Of a DNA stretch of 64,000 bases, positions 50,052 through 62,351 are shown in pieces. The stretch comes from Hymenolepis diminuta (Eukaryota; Platyhelminthes; Cestoda; Cyclophyllidea; Hymenolepididae): NCBI GenBank assembly GCA_900708905.1, contig CAADRB010000033.1, positions 109,369-173,368 of the forward strand, written 5' to 3'. The position numbers and the translations under genes are program-made. The notes beneath the pieces are model-generated. The model saw only the letters and a list, made by a program, of their open reading frames with translations, had not been told where the DNA came from and made no database searches. Each line of letters opens with the position of its first letter. Position 1 is the stretch's first letter.

Positions 50052-53000
50052 ATGTTAGGAGGAGCCAATAATATTAACTTTGAATCTGCTTGGAGAGAAA
50101 TTAGTACTGTTTGCTTTGCTGCAATAAGAGGTGAAAAAGTTGAAAATAAAGCGTGGTGCTCTAGCTTCTATATTATTCGAGCAATCTGTCATTCTGGACA
50201 TGGTTCAGAAGTCTCCAAATTATATAAAGCTGTTCTCGACATTTTAAACGAAAGGATCAGAGAACTAAGGAGGGAGCTTTCTAGTGCTAGAAACGATTCC
50301 TTTCTTCCATGCTTCAACTGCCTTTGGGAAAATTTTCACTCCGGATTACAATGTCTAGATAACTTATTTGGGTAAGAGTTTGAGAATTTATTTGGTCTTT
50401 CCTATAGGTATCTCAACGGTCATCCATGGTTTCTACGGAAGCCGATCAATGAAGACGAAGATGTTGGCGTTTATTTCAGTGAGGAAATACAAACCGTGAA
50501 TGTTTTTCAACTTGGATTGTCCATGTGGAAAACTGAACTAATTGACAATATCAGGTCGCAATTAGCGTCTTGTCTAATGACTGAAGTCTCAAAGTAGTTT
50601 AGTTTTTAATTTCACTAAAGTTATATAGAGATCGTTCGGGAATTGTTTCGAATCAGGATTGTATTCCAACCTGTCTAGAGTCCTTTCTACTCATTGATGC
50701 AATGGGGAATAGCCCTAGTGTTTATGTCGATTTGTTTGAAAGGCCGTTAATAAAAGACACTCGAGTCTTTTATTCTGAATGGTCAACTCGAGCATGTACA
50801 CTGTCTTGCATTGATTTTATTTCAGAGGTTAACTTTTTTTTATCTTTAAATTAATCCCACTCTTTTAAGGCTCTCGAATTTCTCCATCATGAAACTAAAC
50901 GAGCGAGTAAATACTACCCTTATTTGTGTGGAGAAATAGTTAATCTTTTCGGTGAAACTCTTGTTGATCAACAATGGGATTTCCTTAATTCCAGTGTTCG
51001 TAAACTGCTCGACACCGAAGAGGAAGATGGTGCGCTTTAATTAGACTTTATTATTATTGGAAATGCTTACGGATTAATTCGATTGTTTCTTTTTACATTT
51101 AGTGCTACGCAAATTCTACCAGCTTTACAAGACGATTAACCAATGCGATAAGCTGTTAAAAACATTTAATCTACATGTGAAAGCGAAGGTTAGCTCTCTT
51201 TTAGCTGACATTCCTAATGATATATCTGTAAGTTGCAAAGTAAAAACAGTAATTTCTTTTTAACAATGTGTGCAATGTGAAATCTTTGATTTATGTTTTA
51301 GGCTCATTCATATTTTGTGAAAAAAATCCTGACAGAACGCGACCACTTAATACGGCTTATTGACCAAGTTTTTGGCGGAACCTCCTCCTTCCTTAGAACA
51401 ATGGATGAATCTTTCGAGCAAGTCATCAATTCTTCTTTGGGGTTTGTTGCAGCAAACACGGCTTCGAAGACATTAGAACCCATCTCCAATGATCAAATCC
51501 CGTGAGTTTTGATTTTTCTCTTTACTTTTTTATTCCTTATTGGGCGATAGGACTTGTAGGGCCGTATTGCTCAAAAGCGGTTGGTTTGTTACAATAGTTA
51601 TGTAAACTATCTTAGTAGCTAGAGAGGAGATACGTTCGTTGGTCTACTAATGAGTGAATTGATCGATACTCCATAATCACTAGTCAAAAGGCCTCATGTT
51701 GACCACGGTAGCACGCATATTAGCAGTTCTATGCAAAATGACCGCTCATCAGAGCTCGGTGAACAGCCAAATTCCAATAATCAAAATAGTGGGTATGGTG
51801 AGATATTGGGAGTTTATTGTAAGTGGCTAGAGAATAAGCCCTTAAGTGAGTGGTTTTGGAAAGTGTATTGAATGGTTCGTCCAACTCAGGTATGCTTCTC
51901 TAATAGAACATTGAGGTATTTTTGTCTCTCAGTTGATTCTATTTTCACTCTAGAAACTCAATTCGAGTGGCCCAATATATGAACCATTATTTGGATGAAG
52001 TGCTCGGATGTCATGAACAACATTTAACTAATGAGGAATTAAATGAGAAGGTTTCAGCCGTAATTAGTCTTAGTAAATACATCAAAGAGAGGGATCTTTT
52101 CTGGCAGGTGAGTTGAATTCGCATTCCAGTGGTAAACTGTATGATATTTCCGTGTTGATATTTCCTGACAATCGAATGCCAGAGGAAAATTTCATTAGTG
52201 ACTGTTACTTTGAATATACCTCACATATTCTAGATTTCATCTGGATGTAATTTATTCTTTTAAAACCACTCAATATTTTCTTATGGGAATTTTAAGATAT
52301 TAATTATCATCTCGACTTTTTTGTATTAATAAATTCAGTTAACTTAATGCTAAAGTTCGAGATCAGGCCATTGATCATGACAAGATTTAACAACTGACAA
52401 AGTCAGATTAAGTTCAATTATACGTGGAAATAAACGTAGTACGTGTGTGATCCGACCCTCTTAACTTTATTTTACTCAGCCATTTGTCAGAGATAATTAA
52501 AAAAATGTTTGACTAACCACTACCTTCAAATTGCTTTCAACAAATGAGTTCACCTTGAGTGAACATGGCTAAAGTGCTCTCTTAAAATTTTTATAGAACG
52601 CGTCTTTGCCATGCTAAAGGGGTAAATTGCAAGATATCACATAAAATCGTTTGCCTCCTCAAACAATAGAAGAAAAAGATAAATTAAAGCATCGAGACCG
52701 ACTCCTCATGATTTAATAATAGAGGTCAATAAACTGGGAACATCGTAGACAGCCATTTGCTGCAATCCAAGGGACGAATTATGAAATTTGAATTTTGGAA
52801 CGTGAACTGCCCATTTACCAAATATTGTACAACTCGAGTCCAAAGAATCAAATGCAGTAAGACTCACTGAAATTTGCAATTTTATCTTTCCGATCCCCTC
52901 CTCTTTATCATTTGTTGGACTTACTGTTATTCGGTGCCGGTTGTTTTCAAAATTAAAAATTTTGGACTTTTCGTATATTACGTTGAGTAATAGTATCATT

Positions 53001-55286
53001 TGGTGTATTATTAGTAAACATGCTTATCTTCAAAGTCGAATTTTACAGACCCAACTTTTATTTTTGCTCACAATAATACAAAAATGACCCCTTTTAATCA
53101 AAGGTGATTCGGTTGAAATAGGCTAATTTGAAGTCCAACAAATGCTAAAAAGGGGAAGGAATCAAAATGATGCTGAGTGAAATTTCAAGGCATCAGGGGG
53201 CCTTACTTCATTTGATTTTTGGATTAGGGTTGTTCACTATTGACTCCATTAGAGAAGATGCTTGTCTAGTTATGGTCTTGTCACTAAAATTCATTTTCCT
53301 TTCAGTGGTTAGGAGGACAAACTGATTGTGTATGATAATCAATATCTCAGTTTTGACATAACACAGAATAGGTTACGAAGCGTTTTGACTTGGAATGGTT
53401 ACTAATGCTTCCGTGCCTGTAGGTGGGAATCATGGATCTTATAGGTGTGAGGATATAATTCAACCACTTGGGAGACGTTACTTCCCGATACTTCTTCTTT
53501 GGAAAAGGGAAAAAATAAGTGTTAATTATGACAAAAAGCGATATCTTTCCTCATTCAGAGCTTATCCATCAACCAACTTAGCTAAATTAATCTGTTAATT
53601 TAAAATTCTGCAGTGAATAAGCTCTTGATAAATAAATTCCTATCACACTTAACTTTCATTTTGCATCTTTTCTAGTGCTATCAAAGAAGTCTCAGTTGTC
53701 GGTTGTTATTGAACCGCACCGCGTCATTGAATTTGGAAGAATTAACATTAGCAAAATTGAATGAAGATTGTGGTAACGAATTGGCTTTCAAATGCAGGTT
53801 AATGATCGCCGATGTAAAGTCATCAGAAACAATTAACGATGACTTCCAAAAATATCTCACTGACTGTAATATTTCTCTTCCTTTGTCCTATCAGTGCAGT
53901 GTTCTCAGTGTAAGTAATGAACGCGTGTATTCCACTGAATTGTATCTCTTCATCTTTTATTTGAGTGCTGCGCGTTTCCTCATTTAGAAAAGTTATTGGC
54001 CAATTAAGGCAGAGAATTCAACAATTGACCTCAATCACATATCCTCTCTGGCTGATTATCGCGTCCACTTTGAAGCCTTTTATAAAACGAAATACAGCAA
54101 GAGAAACCTGTGTTGGGCTCTGTCAGTCTGTACAGCAGAGTGTAAAATCCTTTACGCCGACGATGGTCGCCAGTATACACTTCAACTTTTTGGACTGCAT
54201 GCAGGTGTTTTGTCCCTCTTTGAGACAAGGGATGTTGATCAAATGACGCTGGAAGATCTACGCCTTAATCTAATGCCGGTAAAATCTGTATCTGCCGATA
54301 GATCAGAAGTCAAATGCGATGAGGAGGAGATCGTTAAGAAAGCAGTGAAGCCTTTAGTTGATGCTGGCTTCCTCAAATTACTTCGTCCAGATGATCTTTC
54401 TTCAACGAATGAATATACCGTGGGTTACTGACTTATAACTTAATATACATTATTTCAATGTAAGCATAAAAATGGAAAATTCATAGGAGGCTTAAAAAAT
54501 GGAAGTCGATGTAGTTTTCCGACTGGATTTCGTAACTGTTCCTAAACAATCGCGGAAATTCCAATAGCGTTTATATGAATTGTTAACCTCAAAAGTGCGT
54601 TTGGAAGAACATAGGGGCGAGAATATGAATTTTTAAGTTATTTTGCCAGTGGTTTTAGGGCACTTATAAATATTAGACAAGGCTGAAAAGTAAATGCGTT
54701 AACTGAGAAGGCACAAAAAATATTTTGCAAATAGTGTCTGCAGCAGTAGTGGTCACCTACCAGATACAATTTTCAAAGCATTACTATTTGTAAAAAGCTT
54801 CATTGATTCAAAGTTGTCTTTTAGTATTTTATCATTCTTGATTGCATTTTAGGAGGCATCAATAATCGCACTGAACCGTGCTTATACAAATTCGGATATA
54901 AACGTGAATTTAATCTACGACTCCACACTTCTCAACTCGGAAGAAGTAAGTTCAATTACGAATAATTTGCAATAGTCAGCTGTTTTTATATGATGTGGCT
55001 TCCAACTCTAACATTTTGTTCATTCTATTATTAGGAAAAAGGAAGAAAAGTGCAGAAAGAAACTCAAGAGAACTGCGAATGCTTCACCCAGGCTACAATT
55101 ATGCGTATCTTGAAGCACGAAAAGTCAATAAAGCATGCTGAGCTGTTGAAACGTATCAAGGAGGAAGAAAATTGTTGTTTCCACCCTTCTGTTAAGGAGA
55201 TCAAAATCTCCATTGAGAAACTGATTGACCAGGGCTATTTAGAACGTAATCCAAAGGATCTTCATGAGTACAGATACCTGGCCTAA
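50052..55286 (+). CDS. CUL2: Cullin-2-like scaffold protein (complete copy)
   Basis: Scaffold of a cullin-RING ubiquitin ligase; CUL2 normally joins Elongin B/C substrate receptors to RBX1. Eleven exons: 50052-50371, 50408-50593, 50629-50827, 50870-51029, 51103-51227, 51302-51501, 51954-52107, 53676-53909, 53988-54419, 54853-54945, 55035-55286; all phases join; 784 residues (human CUL2 745). N-terminal repeat: FESAWREI, LYKAVLDILNERI, LDNLFGYLN (compare MDCLYRYLN in CUL2), LSMWKTELID, EVSKDRSG. Cullin-homology region: LSKYIKERDLFWQCYQRSLSCRLLLNR (compare [23 protein letters not shown]) and HFEAFYKTKYSKRNLCWALS. C-terminal neddylation domain: IMRILKHEKSIKHAELL with the NEDD8-acceptor position at Lys728, ending LIDQGYLERNPKDLHEYRYLA. 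The protein is diverged, so CUL2 over CUL5 is judged from the N-terminal half. The first three introns are 35-42 bp. From exon 3 on, the gene lies in the right palindrome arm. Confidence 0.85.
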
Positions 55287-58200
55287 ACTATAATACATTT
55301 ATTGATTCCATTTGCACCACTTTTATCATAAAGAAATATATTTTTACAAGTACAATACTCATATATTTGCTTTTATCTTAAATATGTTGCTAAATCGTGT
55401 AATACAATAATTAGAATCTCGACTTATTAATAAGCCGCCCCAGTAATATTAGTAGTATTTAATCACTGTAGGCAGACTAAAAATGCAAATATAACTGCAA
55501 TGTTTAAAATATTTTAGAACCGGAATAAATTTTTCATGTGTAACATGGCATTTGCCTACATGCATATGAATAACGAAATAAAATTTTCGTAACTGGGTGA
55601 TGAAAATATCCTATTAGACCATATTTCATTTCCACGATTTTGACATTATGCCAGCTCCACAGTAATCTTTGTATTTCATGAACACAATCTCAACAGATAA
55701 CCGATTTTTGGAAAAGTACTCTCTTTTCATTTGACATGCCTGGAACTATGGGATATAGACATTGCATTCATTTTGACCATTGACTAAAACAAATAATGTG
55801 ACAAACTTATGATCACTATCTGATCGTTTTTTAAGGAAATAACGATTATTGATAACCTTTGCAGTGCATAGTGAATTAAACCTATATTCCTTCACAGTTA
55901 TTTGGGTTAGTTAGGACGACAAAGAAAGGTGTTCTGCTATTACTTCTCTATACTCATCTTAACAAGATGGAGGTATTCTGTAACCACCGAATAGATATAC
56001 CCGCGTTCTACCACTTCTCTTTTTAATCTGTATAAGCCAGAGTGATTGAATTTTTTCATCACTCTATTACAGACTAGGCTTCAATTTAGAAGATTCCGAT
56101 GCGTGATGCGGAAAACTTGTTTTGATATAGCCTTTCTAACATTTACGAACTCCACCTTCAGGGAATAGGAATGAGAACACAGTAGAAACTTTATCTGTAG
56201 AGAACAGTGTAAAGCGGAAACCTCGAAAGCCAATAATGTGTCTGAAAAGTAGAGTTGATCTCCTAATGCGGGCGTTGGATCAAGGGTAGGGAAAATTGAT
56301 AACAAGGTTTAAAGACCGAGGTATATTTCATAAACATATCAGAGTGAAGAAAATAGAGTTTGGAGTTTGTTTGCTTTTAAGTGAGAATTATCACGTCAAC
56401 AATTTTTTCCCTTTTGAACTTCTTTAAAACTTTTTCTTCCTTTTCATTGTCTTGCTCGTATTTCGGAAAATCTGGGTGAGGAGCTTCATGTGATCTCGCA
56501 GGTTAAAGGGTAAGACCTCAATAATGCCAGATTTAAAGTGGACCTTATTTTACTCACCTTGAAGTTGGATTCATTCAAATTGCNGATTTAAAGTGGACCT
56601 TATTTTACTCACCTTGAAGTTGGATTCATTCAAATTGCTCAAAACATAAATTTTGGCTTATGCAGTAAATGATAATTCTTTGTTCTCGAGACAGATTGAA
56701 TGAAATCACGTGATCTAATGAAACTGCGCTACGCGAAATGTTATTCTCATTGCCCACGATAATGCCTTAAACGTATCATATTTTTAATTGTTAAATATCA
56801 TCTGAACACGCGAAATAATGAAATTGCTCTGTTAGGAAGGAAAAGTGTACCAAAATAAATGAATATTTTTAGATTAAAAGCCTAACTTTATTTGAATTCT
56901 CTTACCATTGGGCTGTCTATTTTCTCGCATTGAGTATGTTGTAAAACTTAGTTCTCTCGACCCCATCGCTGGGTTTCCCTATGTGTACTATATCATGAAC
57001 TTGTTAATCGGCTGATTTACCTAAGTAGTTGGTCTTGTCTCTTTTATTAATTAGTATCGTCTTTCAGCCATAAAGAGATATATGCGGCTCCGTAATGATC
57101 TCCCTCAATCCAAATTGAGTTTTGGAAAGCAGTTCTCTAAATGGGCTTAGGAGTTATTAGTTAATCCTGCTAACTTGTAAAGCAGATTTGAGTAACTTCA
57201 AGTTGTTATGTTTCTGCTCAAAATGAGTGTTTGACAATATTTCATTTAATGAGCTTAGGTATTTGCTTAAATAATAGAATGTTCAGCTTACCTAGAGCAT
57301 ATTCAAATAAACAATATTATGTGATATTGGATTAAATTCAATATTTTCGTTTTACTTGGAATCAAGGAGAAATGTTACTGGTCGAACTAGAAAATAGACA
57401 ATTGAAATAATTCACAGAAGCACTTTCGGATATTTGAACCAAAGCCGAGGAAACTGACCGACTCTCAAAAATAGCCTTAATTGATTTACCCCCATCTGTC
57501 ATACAGTTTAAAAAATTTGCCAGTAAAATCAGACACATTTTAGCTTCTAGAATTAAGACAAAGTAAAACTCGAGATGTCCTGTCAACTTTGTCCATTTTC
57601 TTATGAATCCTTCCCCCTTTCATAATTTGATGGAATCGATTACTGTTGTCATTGTTCATATGCTTTCCTACCATGATTAAGAGCTTGCAAACGTTTTTGC
57701 TCCACTATTGAAAGCGCTGAAAGAGCCTCCTATATGTATGAGTTGAAGTGGTAACTTGGGAAATCAGTGCACATTTTAATTAAACTTGAGTGCTTTACGG
57801 CAATAATTGTACACTCTCATTATGATATTGCAAACGCTCAAATTATCGTTGAATGGACTTTGTTTGTTAGTTTGATTCAAAATTAAATGACTTTATTTAA
57901 GTCTATCTTAAGCCCTGTTTTTCATTATTCCTTTAGTCCGATCAATCGAAAAGTTTAATCAAAGGTACGTTGTTGGCAGTTAAATACACAGCTTCTAATG
58001 TAGCATGCACTGAAATTGGAGGAGAAGTGAAATGTTAAAATTTCCTTCTGGACGCAAGGGAAACTTCGAGTTGTTATAGGAGTCTGTTCATTCGTCTTAA
58101 ACAAAGGTTTAAGTTTAGTAAGCCTAGGAGATTAATTGACCTTCAAGACAGGAGACTCCATTGTGCAGTCTCGTTTTAAAATTGAGTTCAAATTTTCCCG

Positions 58201-59203
58201 TTAGCGGAAAGCGTAAAGATAGAATAGATAAAAAAAGAAGTTGAGAAGAAGGCTTAATTTTTCATATTATAACCAGTTTAAATCAGCTTATAGCAATTCG
58301 TTATCTCCCCTTTGCGTTGAGATTGAAAATAACTTATCATGTTTCCACCACAAGTTTACACAAAATAACTCAGAGGAGAATTTCGAGAAAATTTCTCCTT
58401 TCCGAGATATCTCAGCTATGTCCATTTGATTAATGCTATGAACTTAAGAGTTCAACCGGTTGATAGCATCCAAAGTAGGCAATTTCATTACGGAAAAATG
58501 CCAAATTCAGTCCTAATCAAGGGTACTTGAAAAGTGAATATTTTGGTGGTAATAAAGTGTTTGAGAACAGATCTTCAATGAAAATAAAGCTGGCGCCGCC
58601 ACAAAGCGGGCTTCATAACACTTGGATTATGCCAGGAGGTACAAGCGAAGCACATTTATTGAATATAATATGGTATAGCAGTAGATAAGCAAAGCATTAG
58701 TTCAGAAACAAGTTCGTTTCTTTTCGAAGAACAAACATATTACACTTCTGATAAGTTACTTTTGCGCACTCCACCATTCAGTTAGTTGAGTGCTGCTTGG
58801 GCGACCTGATTAGTATTAGTCATCTTAGGTGAAACGAGGCGGTTATAGAAAGGGAGAAATCGATGGGGGCGCTTAGAAATGACAGCTAGGGGTTATGCAT
58901 CATAGGGACATAAAAGACGTCACTCCAGCTTCGTGAACGAAAAACAGAAGTATTGTCATAGAGAATGCAAATAAAAAGTAATTCTGAAAATGCATAAAGA
59001 GTTATCCTTCCGTGTGATAGAAAGAATTTCGACATTTCAAGAATCCTCTGAAAGTTACCATGATAATCAATAACTAAAAATTCGCCTTAACTAAAATGCT
59101 ACGTATATATAAATATTACATATGAAAAACATGTACTTTAATATCGAACAAACTTGACGATTATTTAGTAAGAGAGAGCTATTATTATTGAACAAAAGAT
59201 ACA
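50669..59203 (-). repeat. Right arm of giant inverted repeat
   Basis: Reverse complement of 34808-43342, with the same 8,535-bp length. It begins 40 bases into cullin exon 3, contains the rest of the gene, and continues through about 3.9 kb of apparently non-coding DNA (55287-59203). It carries the mirrored single N at 56584 with the same flanking 54-bp duplication. Confidence 0.95.
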
Positions 59204-60751
59204 ATTGTTAAGAAATATGGATGTGCATCAATTTGATTCTGAAGTGTCAGGGACTTTCTAATTCATCAACTTCAATCGCGTACTACAGAAATTAACTGAA
59301 ATCAGCAATATGATTTATACCCAATATAATGGAATGGGCATTACTACTTAATCTTATAAACCAACATGAGTGAAACACACATACGTTTGAGACTTTAAAC
59401 AAAGTATAACTTCTTTGTTAAATCCGAGGTAGCTAAAAAAATTCAAGATAACTAACCAGCAACAGACGATAATAATCTCTTTAAATTTAAAAGTGCCAGA
59501 ACGTTCTCAACTGACAGTGCTCTATGAAGTTAAGCAGTATAGTCATCCAATTGCAACGACTGTAAAATATCATCATGGATCGATTTCAGTACCACCCCAT
59601 ACTCTGCATATACAATAAAGTCGTTCCGGAAGGTTTAAGAAACTGCAAATGAGTACTTTGATGCTATCTGGTCTTCAAATGAGACCTAATGTTATGTGCA
59701 GTCTTTAAATGTTCCATTGGATGATAAAACTCAAACAGGTAATTTAATTATTTATTTTTCTTAAATAAGGGGTCACCTCTCAGTTTTTCTGTTTATTAAC
59801 AAAAATTATCGTCCTTATAAGTAATCGCTGCTGTTTCTATTTGATGGTTTTCAGTCTCTAAAATACGAAATTCTGTTAATTCCGAAATCTTCTAATTTCC
59901 TTTTAGTGCCTTTATTATATGCCTTTTGTCAGTTTTATTATGCCCATATAAATTCAATTTCCTTTCATGGTAATTTCAAAACGAAAATAAACGGAAGACA
60001 AAAGGTGATCGTTTTAACTAACACGAATTTATATGCAGAAAAATTGATGGATTACCTTCTGTGTTTTTGCCGTTATCCATGCTTGGAAACTCAAGATACA
60101 CCTTAAAATAGACGAATGTAGCAACGATTGTGTTTGGGAAATCCTGTCGAATCATAGTATATAGCTACATTAATACCAAACACTATCTTACTTTCTCGAA
60201 TATTAAAAGAAAAATATTTTCCAGTGACATGATCTGTCACCAGAATAAATGATTAAAGTTGAATTTTTCAAAATATGCATGAGTCGGCCATACAAATGGA
60301 GTAAGACTCAATTGATGTGCTGACTTCATTCCAATTTTCTACTTGATTCTTTCCTCTTTTATCCTCGTTAACTTTCTTTTCTCTAGCCCTAAATGAAATA
60401 ATTTCTCATGTTAAAAGATGCCACTTGTAGTGGGATATGAATTGGTATTAACCTTAGCAAATAAACTCGTTCTCAAATTGAACACAAGAAATGAATTGAC
60501 AACTTTTAACTCGTGGCATTCTATAAAATGAAATACTTGATATTGTAAATTGCTGTCTTAGTAACAAGGCTACAAAAGGTAGAATTGGATAAATTTTATT
60601 TATTAGCATGTGGCTATGACCACATAACCCTATATCGAATCGCTATTGTAAGCTGTTAAATACCGGAGTATTAAGTGAACGTACTGAGTCTTAATCGACT
60701 TGAATAGGCAGCCAATCAAGGTAAAGTAACTGCTATGGATTTTATTAGTGT
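55287..60751. other. Non-coding part of right arm and flank
   Basis: Downstream of the cullin stop. Up to 59203 it mirrors the left arm; it includes a family-A copy at about 57066-57161 and open frames of 60-75 codons with no family features. From 59204 to 60751 the DNA is unique and AT-rich. A 66-codon frame at 59906-60106 has no recognisable domain. Confidence 0.45.
56530..56638 (-). repeat. 54-bp direct repeat around a single N (mirror copy)
   Basis: Exact mirror of 37373-37481: two identical 54-base units flank the N at 56584. This is key evidence that both arms come from one assembled contig. Confidence 0.95.
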
Positions 60752-60814
60752 ATGCGTATTCATTTGCCATTAAAATTACGTGCTATCCACATATTTCCGT
60801 ATTTCTTCTTGAAA

Positions 60815-62351
60815 ATGAAACGATTTCATGAAAATATTCAACCGACACGTCTAAACCAACCACAAAGAAAGCAAGCAATAAAAGAAATGAATGGCACGAA
60901 TTCTTCACTTGTATTTAACCATTATCAAAGGCCGGGAGACTATGATCTCCATGAGAACATCAGTTATGGGATATGCGGTACCGTTTATAAAGCAGAAGAT
61001 AAGAGGAATAAAAGAAAGGTGGCCATTAAAATGATTAAATACGATGAAAGCTTTACTTCAATAGACCCGATGGATATTGGAGAAGTTTGAATTCTCCAGA
61101 TGATACACCATGAAAATGTCGTTAAAATCTGATGTTATTAAATGCGAGGAAAGCCGTAAAATCAATATCGTACTGGAGTACATAGATTCCGGTCTGCCTT
61201 CATTTATGAATAGGATCAAGACTCATTTTACTGAAAGTCAGGTTAGATACTTGATATATCAACTGCTCTGCGGTTTGAAGCATCTGCATACAGACGGAAT
61301 CATTCATCGAGATCTTAAATTAAGCAATCTCCTTCTCCACAGGGATGGACGATTAAAAATAACATATTTCGGATCATCTTGTATTTGTCAAACAGGTTTC
61401 TTATTATATAACAAAACATTTGGCACCATATGGTACCGAGCCCCCGAGATATTGTTGGGTTTGTCTAAGCTTCCTTATTATCCCACATCATCTTTTAAAT
61501 TTAATTAAAACAATTTAACTACTAATCCTTTTTCTTTTAAAGAAACCTTTTCGTATTCGCCAAAAGTACATATGTGGTCCGTCGGTTGTGTCTTTGCTTT
61601 GCTTCTTTTGAAAAAGCCCCTGTTTAATGGAAAAAGTGATGAGGATCAAATAGAAAAAATCTTCCAAATTATCGGCACTCCAACTGAAATGTCGTGGCCA
61701 GGAGTCACAAATCTTGCCGGCATGCAAAGATATCTTCTTTCATCTCCTCCATCTTACGTCGGATGTCTGTGTGATGAGTTTAAACGAAGAGATACCTCCG
61801 AAAGGGATTTAAAACTTCTCGAAAGGTAAGAAAAACTGAATTTCTCCTAGAGATAAATCTTTTCATCTCACTAGACGCATTATATGAGCTTAAGTGTAAT
61901 AATCTTTTTGCAGTAATGTCTAATCAACAATCATAATTAGGTTGTTCATAAGTGCACATTTATTGAATGGTATGTCGAGTTGCGTTCGGTAAAACGTTCA
62001 AAAGAAGGGGAAAAGGTAGGGGGTATAAGAATGAAAATTCCTAATCAAGGAGTAATTCCAGACCTGAATAGTCCTACAATTAGGCTCAGGAATCCATGAT
62101 TTTTCAACGAGCTTAGATTTTCGTAATCGGAATCGTTGTTTTATAGAATAAAATGATCCATACTTGAATCCTTAATTGTGTATTTTTGCCTATGCTATAG
62201 CTTCCTTCAACTTGATCCCTGCAAACGTATCAACGCGAAGGATGCGGTCGAAAATGAGTATTTTAAAAGGATATTTACCTTCCATGACTCCACTGCTTTT
62301 GCCAAATGGATGAATGAAAAGTTAGCAGAAAAGGGAGTGAAGAAAGGCTAA
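60815..62351 (+). pseudogene. CDK-like protein kinase copy C, broken
   Basis: Plus-strand relative of the intact kinase at 32.9-34.4 kb, same three-exon layout: to 61458, 61543-61825, 62201-62351 (stop TAA 62349-62351). Start probably MKRFHENIQ at 60815. The glycine loop is lost (ISYGICGTV), VAIK is kept, and DPMDIGEV is followed by an in-frame TGA (61088-61090). A one-base frameshift follows near 61124. The second half is open: LLCGLKHLHTDGIIHRDLKLSNLLL keeps HRD, but DFG is YFG, losing the magnesium-binding aspartate. Then come IWYRAPEILL, MWSVGCVFALLLLKKPLF, IFQIIGTPTEMSWPGV and LDPCKRINAKDAV. Stop, frameshift and lost DFG together show it is not an active kinase; a shorter pseudokinase from an internal Met cannot be excluded. 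Confidence 0.82.
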
